DNA of 64,000 bases from contig SMMW01000156.1 in assembly GCA_004794655.1 (NCBI GenBank), positions 186,001 to 250,000 of the forward strand. Reading direction: 5' to 3'. A program made the position numbers and the translations under genes. Shown here one piece after another: positions 46,701 through 58,159 of the stretch; the first letter of the stretch is position 1, and every line of letters begins with the position of its first letter. Origin of the DNA: Marisa cornuarietis (lineage: Eukaryota > Mollusca > Gastropoda > Architaenioglossa > Ampullariidae). The notes below the pieces were generated by a model. That model was not told the origin of the DNA. It searched no databases and worked only from the letters and a program-made list of their open reading frames with translations.

Positions 46701-49700
46701 TCTGGGAAGGGACACTTGATCTTGATCAAGTGATCTTGTGTTTTGGTTTTGGAAAGAATGCGTATGTCCACATGTGGTGTATGAGAGTGGGAACACTAGT
46801 TAGCAATTAATTGTGTCTTGCGTACACACAGTCACATAGCACCACAGCAGTTCATGTGCTCCCTACCATGGAGAAGAACAAGAACTGATTTTGTTAAACA
46901 TCTTGAAAAATATGGTCGGGTGGTCGGGAGGTCAACAAATAAAAGTCTGTGCTAATGACCAACAAGACTAACCACATCTGCATGGAGATTAGAGTCAAGG
47001 GCAAGATGCTAGAGACAGTCCACATTGTCAAATAGTTAAGTCAACCGCCTTAGACCCTGGGTGGGGAATATCTGGCCTGGCCAAGGGAAGTGAGACTTCA
47101 AGTTCAGTAAATGAATTTATATTAAATGAATCATACTAATAATAATGTACCTTTAGAGGGACTAGCAAGGACTGTCCATTATAGGATGCATAGGACACAA
47201 GCAATACATGACAGGATAAACATGTATGCTGCTTGTCAGCTGTCTACAGCTTATATGGACAATTTTTGAGGCTCCATGGCCAAGGGGCATCCCTGAGATT
47301 GAAGTCATCAAAACGAAATTTTGTGAACCATCGTTGGCACTGACGCTCTTGTAAAGCATTGTGACTGTAAACTTTATGCAACTTTTCCCAACCTTGATGC
47401 ACGTTCTTCCCTTTGCGGAAGTAAAACAGTAAAATATGGTGAATTGCCCAGCTTGGACTTTCATCTTCAACTTCTTGTAAAATCTCCAAAACTCAACCAA
47501 ATGGCTCAATTTTTTTAGAGTGAAGCTAGAACTGTCAGCTGTCAGATGATATACCAATAAAATAGATGTGAATGACTCTAGTACTTCCAAAAATGAACTA
47601 GGGCCACCTATTGCAAAAATGTGTATTGACTTTTCTGACAATCTAACATTTTTTGCACATCTTAGTATGAAAAAATGAATTGTGGTGACTCAGAGGATGA
47701 CAGCAGTGCTACGCAGGTTGGGACTGTACATGCTGCAAAAATGTTAGCACACTGTAGCAAAACTATAGTTTGACCAAATATAGTAGGCTAATTTTTAACT
47801 AGATAGTTTTGTATGGCTCATGATGTTATAAATATCAAAATGGCCCTTGGAGGAAAAAAATGTTCCCCACCCCTGTCTTAGAGAAAACCAAGGAGGTCTT
47901 GCAAGCAATAATGGTGCTTTTCCAACTGAAACACATGGAATGTTAACATCTCTCCACTTCAAACTCAAACACATGGAATGTTAAGATCTCTCTCCAAACT
48001 GAAACACATGGAGTTATAGCATCTCTCCATTCCCAATCATGCTAATGCACTGCCTAGTCATCACCATTTTCCTGTATATATGCAAGACTTGGACAGTAAC
48101 ACCAGACTTGCTCGAGAGAATTTAGTGTTCTGAGATGTGATGCTATATAAAAATCTTGTGCCTCCTCCAAAGACATGATCACCAAAAAGCTGGTACAAAA
48201 GATATCACCAACAAGCCACTACAACAGGAGAACATAAATAAGACTCAAAAGTATGATCAGAAAAAGCAAAGACCCATTATTCTGTTTGTTTGTTTTCTTG
48301 CATGTCAGATAATTAGGCAAACTCAGGTTTTCTAGACACCAGAAAAGCCAGTGATCAGGAGACAACTAGATCTTTGTAACGGTTTTGACACAAGTGAATT
48401 ACCTGTAAAATGGCTCGCTCATTGTTGTCCATAACCTGTCTCAAGGTTTGTATTTCAGCATCCTTCTCTTTGAGCATGGCCTCCAGCTCTCCCACACCAC
48501 TGTCACTGGGAGAAGGTGTCTGTACTGAAACCTCATGGGAATGCTGTGCTCCAGATCCTAGGAATGACCCCGCGTGGTGGCGACCTTGACCAGACAAGAC
48601 AACCAAAGCTGAACTGCTGGTAGAGATCTCTGCCACTCCCTCGTGATTACTGTACTCGCTGCTGATCCCTGATGACCTAGGCACACTTGAATGCACATGT
48701 GCAAACACACATGCACACACGAGCATGCACAGAGACACACACACACACACACATGCATGCAAATATAAACACATGCATGCAAACATATACATTATATTAA
48801 CATGTACAAGTATATTTTTTTTTAATTAGAAAAAGTAGCCACTACACTTGGTAGGACACTTGATAAGTACAGTCACAGCACTAGACACTTGATGAATACA
48901 GTTATGGGAAATGGCCTTTATTACAAACATCTTCTGAATTTTACACCTAAATATATTTGCATACCAAGTCACTGCTACCTTTTACAGTTAATGTGTATAT
49001 GGTCACTTACCTTTTACTGATGATGTATACCTGGCTACAGTTACCGTTTACAGTTGATGTACATCTAACCACTGTTACATTTTTATATTTGACGTACACA
49101 TGGTCACTTTTACCCATTACAGCTGATGTAGTCACTGTTACCTGTTACAGCTGATGTGTATCTAACCACTGTTACCTGTTACAGCTGATGTAATCTAGCC
49201 AGTTACCTGATGTATCCTTGATCACCTACCTCTGACAGCTGATGTACACCTAGTCAGTTACCTTCTGCAATATTCACATGCAATGTTTGTCTTTATCATC
49301 TTCAGTCTGCTCTATTCATTCTCTCTCACACACACACAAAACCTAAATAAGTTTTATTCAAGATTTTAAAAAAATAAAATAGACTATAAGCATTGGTTGC
49401 CTTTTGAAAGTACAGGTATGATAAGTTGAAAGTACAGGTATGATAAGTTTGCCCAGATTATAGCTACCAGACTATAACTACCTAATTTCACTGCTTTTCT
49501 TCAATGGAGCAAGAGAGTGGCAGCCCAGAGAGTAGCTAGGCGGAGCACAGCTGACTGGTGCCCATGACAACCATGACTGCTGATTGCATCCATCAGAGCT
49601 GTGCAGGTTTTCTCCACTGTCTGCCATGCTGCTGACACTGAGTGGTGGTGAAACAACACAAGCACCACTGCCATGGATAGGTCGGAATGCCACTGGACGA

Positions 49701-51892
49701 ATTAGTGGCCTTCCAAGTTTCTGCAGATGCAAATCAGTTGAATATTTCTTATCACAGAGTTCCTCTCCTGCTATTTAGCAAGCTAATGTTACTATGGTTT
49801 GACCTCATGGACTTTTCTCATCTTCACTGGGGTGTCCAACAGCTTTTTAAATCATTCAAGACACAAGAACAATATTCAGCTAATAACCCTGGAATACTCA
49901 AAATTGCATTTTTAAAAAGTATTTTAATAAAGAATTAAATAAGTAAGAGACAGACAAAATAATTTTATATGAACTGTATGAAATTTCCAGAAATCAACTG
50001 TTCCTACCTCTCTTCATCCTAAAAGTGCATTTTGTTTTGTAAATGCAACAGGAATAAGATAAGCCCAAATGATTTTTTTTTAAATCTATGACTATGTCAT
50101 CCTCTGACAGCCTATTCCACAGGCAGTACACTTAAAATTTAAATAGTCACATATCAAGTAAAAATGAATAAGCATTACCCATGATGAAAACCAACTAGAG
50201 TATTGTTATATGCTTTACCTTTCAACTATAATATCGCCTGTAACAGGCACCAGGTTCTACAGTTAAATGCTTTCCATTTTACATGTTGGCCATGGCCGTT
50301 TTCTTGCAGAAAGGAGGGCTGTGATGGAATATTTCTAAACTTTTTGTCAGTCATTTCCTATATGAGGTAGTTGTGTTTGGAAATGCCTAGGCTACCATCA
50401 TTTTTGATATTTTTCCAGGTTTTATGTCCACAATATTTAACCCAAGAATTACAATAGTCTGTCACACACATGTCTACTCCTCTGTGACCTACTGCATGTT
50501 TAAGGTGCAGTCAATAATGTAGGTCATACATGTTTGAATGAATTAGAATGATTTAATATAAGTTTTGCACTCACATAAGTTATCTGGAATATATAAACAA
50601 ATGATGTGTAACTGTCATTAACCAGGCTAATCTTTGATGACTGGCAAATTCCTGAAGGCAAATAAAGATAACAGCAAAGACAGCATCAATATCTTGTTCT
50701 ACCTCTGTCTACTTACAGTCCCCTCTAATCTCTTACTGGAGTAAAGTCTGCGAGTTGTCTAATGGTTCAGATATGTGTTCTTTCTGCTGTTCCAGCAGGC
50801 CAAGTAAAAGAATATAGTTCTTCAGTCAATCCGTTAACATAGTCGATCCTTCTTCTTTGTATGCATGAACTGACACTCCAAAACAAAAAATGGGAGGTAT
50901 TATTAAGCACAAGCTTAAACAAAACACAAGCTCAAAGGCCTTGCCAGCTGTAATCCCAAGGGAAAATGTTTTCCTTATTAAAGAAGGTGAAAAGAAAATT
51001 AAAACCTACAACTGAATCCTTCAAATCTGCACTGAAAACACACCTCTTCCACACTAAGCTCGTCATTCTTACCGTCCCCTTCCACTCTTGCTACTTGTTT
51101 CCCCATCTTTCTCTGCAGAATCCCTATATTTTCTATGTTCTGTTACTTGGTGCCTTTTTGTGTTTTCTATCTTTGTTTTGTTTGTCGTCAATACTGTTGT
51201 TTATTCTTCTGTCTCTCGTGTTCTATCCTTTCAGCCATGTCTCTTCCCCGTTTTAAGTGCTAAGAGTATGCTCTCTATGAGTGTGAATATACGCTATAAA
51301 AATCTTCATTTATTATTATTATTATTATTTTAATAACACACACACATACTACCTCCGTCAGGACACCACTAATGGCAGGCAGACGGGCAGGAGGATCATC
51401 TGCTTCAGAAAAGTCTAGAAACTCCATTGTTTCCTTTCTCTTGCAGTCCCTGGTATCACTACTGCACCACCTGCCATGGTTACCTTGCTGGTCAAGATGC
51501 AATGGAGAAGCAGCTTTGTTTCCACATGCATCATGCTTCTGTTGGTATTGAGAACTCGAAACACAGCGAAAAGCTTGAGAAAATTCGTTTGTCTTGGGGT
51601 AGACTTGAAGTGAAGAATAACTTTCTCTGCCAGGCTGATCAGAAACTGTCCCAAGAGGCAAGGAGCAGAGTGAGCTTGGTTTGCTGTGCGGAAGTTTTCC
51701 ATAATTGACGTAAAGGTCTGAGTGGTGAAAAACGATGTCGGCTTGGCCCTCTCTGCAGGATGTGATTTCATGCACATCACTGCAGTCACCAACAGTAAAG
51801 TTTGAGACCAGACTATGGACACCACACTCTCCATAGTCTTCCAGTGACAGCGAGTCTAGGTCTCTCCTGCCATAAGGCCTCGAGCCTGACAT
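33819..51892 (-). CDS. LZTS/N4BP3-family coiled-coil protein (spliced, 656 aa)
   Basis: The four coding exons are 51,892-51,353, 49,720-49,482, 48,676-48,403 and 34,736-33,819. All junctions have GT-AG ends and the phases match (0, 2, 0), giving 656 residues, close to the roughly 600-670 of vertebrate LZTS proteins. The first ~180 residues are Ser-rich and probably disordered. Exon 2 carries a basic LIRPVAFRP motif like the RPIAFKP motif of LZTS proteins. Exon 3 ends SDSGVGELEAMLKEKDAEI, leading into NERAILQ-VYEEKK, which matches the start of the LZTS (Fez1) coiled coil. The last exon is a long Glu/Gln/Leu coiled coil with YQKQLQLNYVQMQRKNTALE near its end. Family members are cytoskeletal or synaptic scaffolds. 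The C-terminal ESVC could be a PDZ ligand, which is speculative. I cannot separate LZTS from N4BP3 orthology by eye. The start ATG has an in-frame TGA 21 bp upstream. Confidence 0.85.
34737..36640 (-). other. Intron 3 of the LZTS-like gene, left part
   Basis: AT-rich intronic sequence next to the terminal exon. No additional exon recognised, and the protein reads continuously from exon 3 to exon 4 without one. Confidence 0.7.
36641..44620. repeat. 8-kb 47/36-bp minisatellite inside the LZTS-like intron
   Basis: The long unit (47 bp) contains CTACTCTCTGTACTAGAGTG, then CTGAATCTCTTTCTCACTAG, then CAGCTGT. The short unit (36 bp) lacks the 11 bases CTGAATCTCTT. The two types are interspersed over 7.98 kb, roughly 180 units by length. 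Variants (AATCTCT/AATATCT, CACTAG/CATTAG, GTCTACT/GTTTACT, GTCTCCT) recur in blocks. TTTCTAACTAG appears near 38,030, 39,655, 41,143 and 42,383, showing repeated duplication of 1.2-1.6-kb blocks. Practically every unit contains AGCAGCTG, an E-box-type motif. Confidence 0.97.
45083..45392 (+). pseudogene. Fragment of a transposon-derived protein (HSHLDFFP / DEHGxRFHQD type)
   Basis: The plus strand reads NVRAENYKDLVEDMLMQYQK, LGCIMSLKIHFLHSHLDFFP, DS-stop-GMVSDEHGKRFHQDS, MEKRYQGKLSTTILGDYCWT and ends LYKRQPKKSKT-stop. From memory, this order (MSLKIHFLHSHLDFFP, then DEHGERFHQD, then MEKRYQG, then DYCWTL-RD) occurs in a protein family found in many copies in arthropod and other invertebrate genomes and probably carried by a transposon. 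There is an internal stop near 45,221. It lies antisense in the LZTS-like intron and is not functional as read. Confidence 0.55.
47244..47489 (-). pseudogene. Mariner transposase N-terminal fragment
   Basis: The minus-strand frame reads HHILLFYFRKGKNVHQGWEK, then LHKVYSHNALQERQCQRWFT, then KFRFDDFNLRDAPW. This is the helix-turn-helix region of mariner-type (Mos1/SETMAR-like) transposases: FKKGKNA--A-EKL--VYG-DAL-ERQCQ-WF-KFRSGDFSL-D. The catalytic DDD domain is not present. It is a truncated insertion in the LZTS-like intron, in the same orientation as that gene. Confidence 0.8.
48403..48676 (-). CDS. LZTS-like gene, coding exon 3
   Basis: 274 bp. The acceptor is GTGCCTAG|G, whose first base completes the split Arg codon; the donor is CAG|GTAATT in phase 0. 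It encodes SSGISSEYSNHEG, a linker, then SPSDSGVGELEAMLKEKDAE and the start of the coiled coil through NNERAILQ. A (CA)n-rich stretch lies just upstream of the acceptor in the intron (48,690-48,780). Confidence 0.9.
48677..49481 (-). other. Intron 2 of the LZTS-like gene
   Basis: 805 bp with (CA)n near 48,690-48,780. At about 48,960-49,265 there is a degenerate tandem repeat with words such as TACAGCTGATGTA and TCACTGTTACC. No exon recognised. Confidence 0.7.
49482..49720 (-). CDS. LZTS-like gene, coding exon 2
   Basis: 239 bp. The acceptor is CATCTGCAG|AAACTT and the donor ATTAG|GTAGTT; it enters in phase 0 and leaves two bases of a split Arg codon. It encodes KLGRPLIRPVAFRPIHG and a Ser-rich stretch with MADSGENLHSSDG, similar in layout to the RPIAFKP and SDSGR segments of vertebrate LZTS proteins. 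Confidence 0.85.
49721..51352 (-). other. Intron 1 of the coding part of the LZTS-like gene
   Basis: 1,632 bp. The right part contains a retroposon 3' end in antisense orientation (listed separately). The rest is AT-rich without a recognised feature. Confidence 0.7.
50966..51330 (+). mobile_element. 3' end of a non-LTR retrotransposon
   Basis: The plus strand encodes KPTTESFKSALKTHLFHTKL, which resembles the C-terminal SFKS-LKTHLF stretch of L2/CR1-like polymerase proteins. A T-rich 3' region follows, then CTCTATGAGTGTGAATATAC, GCTATAAAAATC and (TTA)n. The tail is nearly identical to 15,035-15,120. It is 5'-truncated and antisense to the LZTS-like gene. Confidence 0.65.
51353..51892 (-). CDS. 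LZTS-like gene, coding exon 1
   Basis: Encodes residues 1-180, from MSGSRPYGRRDLDSLSLEDY to ISGVLTE. The acceptor before the 5'UTR part is TTTGCAG at about 51,914-51,920. The exon therefore runs to 51,913, with TGA in frame at its first three bases. The donor is GAG|GTAGTA, phase 0. The region is Ser/Pro/Cys-rich with no recognised domain, as expected for the variable N-terminus of this family. Confidence 0.85.
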
Positions 51893-51913
51893 GCTTCTTG
51901 TTCTCTCACATCA
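51893..51913 (-). other. 5'UTR portion of coding exon 1
   Basis: 21 bases between a TTTGCAG acceptor and the ATG. They begin with an in-frame TGA, which supports the ATG at 51,892 as the true start. Confidence 0.7.
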
Positions 51914-54812
51914 CTGCAAAGACAGAAATAAATCAATGTAAAAAAAAAAAAACTAACTGTTTTCATGTTCAAAACTGTTATTGACAGAAACACAATTCAC
52001 TGAAGCACTGAACATTTCATTGGAAATAATAAGAATAAGAATTTGTTTATTGGCCAAAGTGACAAAGCACTTGGAATGTGACTTGATGATGGAAGAGACA
52101 AAACAAAAGAAAGAATAATCAGACCTTTCCTATACATATGCACATCCATATACATTACTCCTCTTCCTTGTAATCTCCATAGCTGAATCTTGATTCTTCA
52201 TTAACTTTTCTTCCAAAATTTAAAGCTATTAACTTTATATTTGTATAGACCACTTGTTATGCAGCAATGCAGTGAATTTTAATAAATAGAACTATAATTA
52301 ATTTTTATAACACCATTAACTTTTGTCTAGATTCTGAGTATGTTTTTCCTCCAAGTAAAAGTGGGTCAACTTTTAAAAAAAGCTGTTAAAGCTTCAATTA
52401 TCTGTTCTAATAATAATATCCAGTCAGACTAAGTGAAATATAATTTGGGACTAACATTTTCAGAGAATGAAAGCATTGCAAATTTGCCTCATCTGTAATG
52501 CGCACAACTACAGTTCAAAGAAGATTATCTGCCTTAATGCTAAATGCTTACATATTTTCACATTTAATAATTTTAATTTTAATACCACATCTCAGGCAAA
52601 CATCTATTACTCTTTCACCTAAATAAAACAGTTAAAAAAAACTACATTAGTAGCAGTTTTGAAACCAAGGTTGACTCCTGAACGTTGCTACAGAACTATC
52701 CAATCATTACAGTAAAATGAGTTCACCACCAGTGCAGAAAACTTCTAACAGACCCCTAGCCAGTTTAGAGACAGCCATCATTTTCAAGTGTGCTGAATCA
52801 GTCTCAGATCCCATCAGCACCAAATCGATGATACTTCATACGTGCAGATAATACTTCACATATGCACTTTGTTTAACATCAGGAAAAATGTGTTAAAATT
52901 GTTAAGGTTTTCAGACCCCTAGTAAAATTTATTGGGAGGTTCTGGCTCTCTTCCTCCTGATAAAAATACTGGACGTCCTTTTGGCCAGTAGGAGGAAAAA
53001 GTGCACAGCAATTAAAATACCTTCAAGTTAAGTATGACTTATGTGATAAGACTTTCATCGTACATTTTTATGTTTTCTGAACCCCACTGGCAAATTGTTT
53101 ACATTTTCTTCCCCTACTTCCCCCTGCCACCCACAGATTTTCTTCATGATTTGGAGCACTCTTATATGATTTATGATGTACATGGTTGTACACAATGGAA
53201 AACACTGGCAAGATAGTTCTACAATATGAATGAATACACCTACACCCTCCACTTTTCATCCTCAAGATATGGGCCTATAGAGATGCACAAACAAACAGAC
53301 GTCATCCCATTCTCAAGATATGGGCCTATAGACACCTACAACCAAACAGACATCATCCCATTCTCAAGATATGGGCCTATAGAGATGCACAAACAAACAG
53401 ATGTCATCCCATTCTCAAGATATGGGCCTATAGACACCTACAACCAAACAGACATCATCCCATTCTCAAGATATGGGCCTATAGAGATGCACAAACAAAC
53501 AGACGTCATCCCATTCTCAAGATATGGGCCTATAGAGATGCACAAACAAACAGATGTCATCCCATTCTCAAGATATGGGCCTATAGACACCTACAACCAA
53601 ACAGACATCATCCCATTCTCAAGATATGGGTATACTGACAGATGTCATCCAAGGATTGTACATGGATATGTTTATGTTGCCAAGGCTACTGCCTACTGGA
53701 CTACTAGGATAAAATATTGATCAAGACCATCTAAAAATAAAATCATAATGAGATTTACCTCTTTCTGTGCCCCAGTGGGGAACTACTTAAAGAGTCTTCA
53801 CAATGAACAGACGTTGGCTGTTACGGTTGCCATCATACAATATGAAACTGAAAAAACCCTAACCCTAACACAAACGTTAATCTCAGTTCTAGACTCTTTC
53901 TCTAATTTGAAAAAAGTATCATGGTGCTGTGAGCCCTCCTAAGCAAAATTGTACCCCTGGTGGGCATGTATCTCATGAATGGAAGCAGGACAGCCACTAA
54001 GATTTAGTGAAATATTATCTGTACTGAGCTTTATTCAATCGCTTGCAGAAAAAAATACTGCACTAGCCCTCTAATAAAGTCAGATAACAGCAAAACTAGA
54101 TGCAACATTTTTTCAAGCTGACCACAAAGGGCCCGATTTTACGTGATGTTCAAGCACTGACAATAAACATAAGAAAGTTATTATTTTCAAGATGAAAAAG
54201 TATCTACTGCATAGCATGCCATTTACTTTCATCCCATTATCATGCTGTCAGGGTTTTGTTTATAGAGACATACTATTGAACTGCTGCTGTTAAATCACAC
54301 ACCTGCCTCAAAGTATTTCTGCAAACACGTTTTTAGACTCATATAATTTTTCACCATGCTAAGATGGATCCCACTGGCAGTTCTACCTATACTGAGTGTA
54401 ACTGCTACAAACTTTGCCAAGTTGTTCTGTCACTCTTCCCTTGGCACTGTCACTAACGGTGCTGAGATTAACTCCCTGCAGGTCCTTGAAACTCTACAGC
54501 TGCATCTACCCAACTCCTGCCTGGAAGAGCTAATGAGAACTACAGACGTGTGAATCAGAAGAATGACGCACATGCATGTTGGAGGGAAGTTTTGCTAAGA
54601 TGCAGGCAGAGATCGAGGGCTCACATGCTGCCTGTCAGTAGACTGCACTGTTGTTTCCACTGCCTGTATGTAGGTTATCGCCTTTCTTAGGCGCTCCACT
54701 GACAAAAATATTATCGGCTTAGTATTGTTTGCACTTCCAAGTGTAAACTCTTCCAAATCAAAGGTCAAAAAGTGACAGCATTAGCTGTGAAAGACACAAA
54801 GTCTTCACTTAC
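51914..54812 (-). other. 5'UTR intron of the LZTS-like gene
   Basis: About 2.9 kb between a probable non-coding first exon and coding exon 1. It is AT-rich and contains the 51-bp array at 53,261-53,632. Frames at 53,748-53,942 and 54,356-54,553 match nothing. Confidence 0.55.
53261..53632. repeat. 51-bp minisatellite, 7 units with two alternating types
   Basis: The unit starts CTCAAGATATGGGCCTATAG and continues with either AGATGCACAAACAAACAG (type A) or ACACCTACAACCAAACAG (type B), then ACGTCATCCCATT. Starts at 53,261 and 53,312 show the 51-bp period. The order is A-B-A-B-A-A-B plus a partial copy. Since 51 equals 17 codons, a 164-residue plus-strand frame with the repeat SRYGPIEMHKQTDVIPF stays open. 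It lies antisense in the 5'UTR intron of the LZTS-like gene. Confidence 0.95.
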
Positions 54813-55150
54813 CTCGACCAGCGTCTGCCAGTGTGTTTGAGACGATGGCAGTTCTCGCACTTTTGTCAGCTTCGCCAACTAACTCCAAACAACTGATTGC
54901 AGTCCACCCCGTCTTCAGTACTCTACTTCGAAAAGGTCACCGCTTCTTGTAGATCTAACCCATTATGTCTGAAGTGTACGAAATACAGCACAGCAAACCA
55001 AAGAACACAATAGTCAAAGTGAGGTGGCAGAGAAACTGTTTTTTTGCGGATGCTTCCGAAATGTAACCTCGCCGTCAAGACAGTGTGCTGTCCATGACAC
55101 ATACAACAGCCTGACACCCCTTCTGTGAATCCAATTTGGAACCGACCCAA
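54813..55150 (-). other. Probable non-coding first exon and promoter of the LZTS-like gene
   Basis: The minus strand has a strong donor, GGTCGAG|GTAAGT, with the exon ending at 54,813. It has no convincing coding frame, and the next suitable acceptor is at 51,914, just before the start codon. The right limit is unknown; CpG-rich sequence at about 55,320-55,400 could belong to the promoter. Transcript evidence would be needed to fix the start. Confidence 0.45.
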
Positions 55151-55464
55151 TGTAAGCGATGATACTTTGGCGCCATCCCACTTATAATTTTAGGGGGGAA
55201 ATTAACATAGACATGAGACTATAACTTTTAGGCATGACTCCTTTCAAACCTTCATTTGTATCAGACTTTCTTACTTCTGTCAGTCACTTAATTCCTTCTT
55301 AGGTATTGGAACTGTTAAATACAATCGACACCGTGAGCGTGCACGGCCAGCAACCACCCCAACCACGGCCGCCGAGAGACAGCACGGGCCCCGGGGCAGA
55401 CGATCTCTCCCACCCCCTTGTAATTGTAATCGTCAATAAATTTCTCAGTAAATAATAAAATGAC

Positions 55465-55496
<32 letters not shown>

Positions 55497-55926
55497 ATAA
55501 TGCGCAGGTATCCATTCAGAAAAATGCAGCAGAAACAGATGAGAAGAAAAAAATAAAACAAGAGGAAAGTAAAACTAATAAAGACAAGTGGTGCTATAGG
55601 TTGTTTAAGTCCGTCTTAAGTAAACAAATGAGTCTTCGGTCTTTTCCGAACGTGGTTGCTGAGGTGATGGTGACTTTTTAAAATCGTCTTCCGAAAAGTC
55701 ATCAAGTATCGTCAATCACCATGCAGGCATATCGTCAATCGTCTTTAGTTTTCGTCTTAAATCGTCGTCAATTTTCGTCAGTCTACGCCCGTCATCGCCG
55801 TTCTCCAGGCCTGTGAGCGGACTGTGTGATCACGTGATCACGGACTTGTATTACACGTCAGTGCTGTGATCATCGGGCGTTTGCTCGGGTCAACGCCGGA
55901 CAGCAGGCCGTCGCCTCTGTTGGCCA
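55151..55926. other. Spacer with (GAT)n microsatellite
   Basis: A CpG-rich patch at about 55,320-55,400 may be a promoter region. A (GAT)n run lies at 55,461-55,495. From 55,688 to 55,790 words such as ATCGTC and TTTCGTC recur loosely. No gene recognised. Confidence 0.5.
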
Positions 55927-56040
55927 GTACAGGGCCGGCTTTTGGTATAGACTATAGAGTATAGACAAACTATAGGCAGCCGCCTATAGGGCCTCCCATT
56001 GGTGGGGGCCTCGCACAGGACTCAAAACAAATTTTCAGAG
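55927..56040 (+). mobile_element. Possible hAT-type transposon left end
   Basis: ACAGGGCCGGCTTTTGGTAT, then GCCTATAGGGCCTCCCATTG, then GTGGGGGCCTCGCAC resembles the CAGGGCCGG-type terminal region of a common animal hAT group. No matching right end was found. It does not match the right end of the hAT remnant at 59,371 (…GGTTGGGCACCATTG), so the two would be separate elements. Confidence 0.4.
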
Positions 56041-56759
56041 AAAAAATTGTGAAACTTAGATCACCTCTCAAACATGGCAGAGCTCTGTGGTTCTATGTCT
56101 ACTAGCCTGCTATAGCTCTTAAGTCTCTACAATACTGTGGTAGAGGCTGGTCAAGATGTCAGCTGGAGTCCGAGTGGTCGGTGGCGAGGGTGGATGGCTC
56201 TAATTGGCGCGCGCTGGTGCTGGTGCTGCCATCCTTCAGGCCCGAGGTACATTATCCCATTACACATTACACATTATATAACAGGAGGGGAAAAGCGCCG
56301 GTACGATTTATTGGCTCAATGAATATTGTCAGCAAATAGATGCAATCGAAAGACATGCAATTTGACATTGCACTGGAATGAAAGAAGTTCTTGTCAGGGA
56401 TCAGAGATATAGCCCTGACTGGTTAACAGTGTGTAGTGTGTTGAAAGCGAAAAAAACGCGTGTGACTTCAGGAATGTTAGGAATGGAGTTAGCCCCCTTG
56501 TATGTTTTAAGCGGCAGGGATAGTCCCCCTTTTAAAGTACGCTTGTGAGAATGGTTTAAAATGTAGAGGGTGTGACGTAAAACGAGGAAAGACGTCAGGT
56601 ATCGTCTGCTAGATGGGGAGAAAGGAAGGTCGTCTACGTGCGGAGTATTGCGATGTGCTTTTGAGATCCCAGTTGCTGCGTGCTCTTAATTGTGAGGCTA
56701 CCTTTAAAAGATAAACACGACCTTCCCCCCCAAAAAAATTATGGAGAATTAGGAACCCA
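56041..56759. other. Spacer, no gene recognised
   Basis: About 700 bp of unique sequence without a recognised feature. Confidence 0.45.
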
Positions 56760-58012
56760 CGTTATACTGACGTAACTCCTATAAGACGTTAAACTGACTG
56801 TTCTATAAGACGTTATACTGACGTACACTCCTATAAGACGTTATACTGACGTACACTCCTATGAGACTTTATACTGACGTAACTCCTATAAGACGTTATA
56901 CTGACGTACACTCCTATAAGCCGTTATACTGACGTACACTCCTATAAGACGTTATACTGACGTACACTCCTATAAGACGTTATACTGACGTACACTCCTA
57001 TAAGACGTTAAACTGACTGTTCTATAAGACGTTATACTGACGTACACTCCTATAAGACGTTATACTGACGTAACTCCTATAAGACGTTATACTGACGTAC
57101 TCTCCTATAAGACGTTATACTGACGTACACTCCTATAAGACGTTATACTGACGTAACTCCTATAAGACGTTAAACTGACTGTTCTATAAGACGTTATACT
57201 GACGTGCACTCCTATAAGACGTTATACTGACGTACACTCCTATAAGACGTTATACTGACGTAACTCCTATAAGACGTTAAACTGACTGTTCTATAAGACG
57301 TTATACTGACGTACACTCCTATAAGACGTTATACTGACTGTCATATAAGACGTTATACTGACGTACACTCCTATAAGACGTTATACTGACGTAACTCCTA
57401 TAAGACGTTAAACTGACTGTTCTATAAGACGTTATACTGACGTACACTCCTATAAGACGTTATACTGACTGTCCTATAAGACGTTATACTGACTGTCCTA
57501 TAAGACGTTATACTGACGTAACTCCTATAAGACGTTATACTGACGTAACTCCTGTAAGACGTTATACTGACGTACACACCTATAAGACGTTATACTGACG
57601 TACACACCTATAAGACGTTATACTGACGTACACACCTATAAGACGTTCTACTGACTGTTCTATAAGACGTTATACTGACGTACACATCTATAAGACGTTC
57701 TACTGACGTAACTCCTATAAGACGTTATACTGACGTGACGTAACTCCTATAAGACGTTATACTAACGTAACTCCTATAAGAAGTTCTACCGACACTCCTA
57801 TAAGACGTTCTACTGACTGTCCTATAAGACGTTATACTGATGTACACACCTATAAGAAGTTCTACCGACACTCCTATAAGACGTTATACTGATGTACACA
57901 CCTATAAGAAGTTCTACCGACACTCCTATAAGACGTTATACTGACGTAACTCCTATAAGAAGTTCTACCGACACTCCTATAAGACGTTATACTGACGTAC
58001 ACTCCTATAAGT
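56760..58012. repeat. 24-28-bp minisatellite rich in TGACGT
   Basis: The unit is CTCCTATAAGACGTTATACT followed by GACGTACA (28 bp) or GACGTAA (27 bp). A 24-bp form has GACTGTTC, and later copies have AAGAAGTTCTACCGACA. About 45 units. Most contain TGACGTAA or TGACGTAC, half-sites of the CRE/ATF type. Variants are clustered: the 24-bp form recurs at regular intervals in the left half, while AGAAGTTCTACCGACA is confined to the right end. Confidence 0.93.
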
Positions 58013-58159
58013 CCAGCTATGATGCCGCCACAGGGTCGCCCTTCCCTCCGTGTGTAGTGTCTCAAGAAACAGTGGCAGAGGTCATCGTAAGTACACCTTT
58101 GTTGTCAGTCAAGTTGTCGTCCATTTGAAAAAAAAGTGATAGAATTAAATGGTTCACCA

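Larger units (their letters stand above)
44621..48402 (-). other. Intron 3 of the LZTS-like gene, right part
   Basis: About 3.8 kb of intron containing transposon fragments (listed separately). Two overlapping frames at 45,723-46,293 (120 and 167 residues) match nothing I recognise. Around 47,935-48,025 a tandem-like stretch repeats AAACACATGGAATGTTA. No extra exon is needed for the LZTS-like protein. Confidence 0.6.

Noticed and set aside
47162..47641. A 159-residue minus-strand frame as a protein
   Set aside because: It is out of frame with the recognisable mariner fragment that occupies the same bases.
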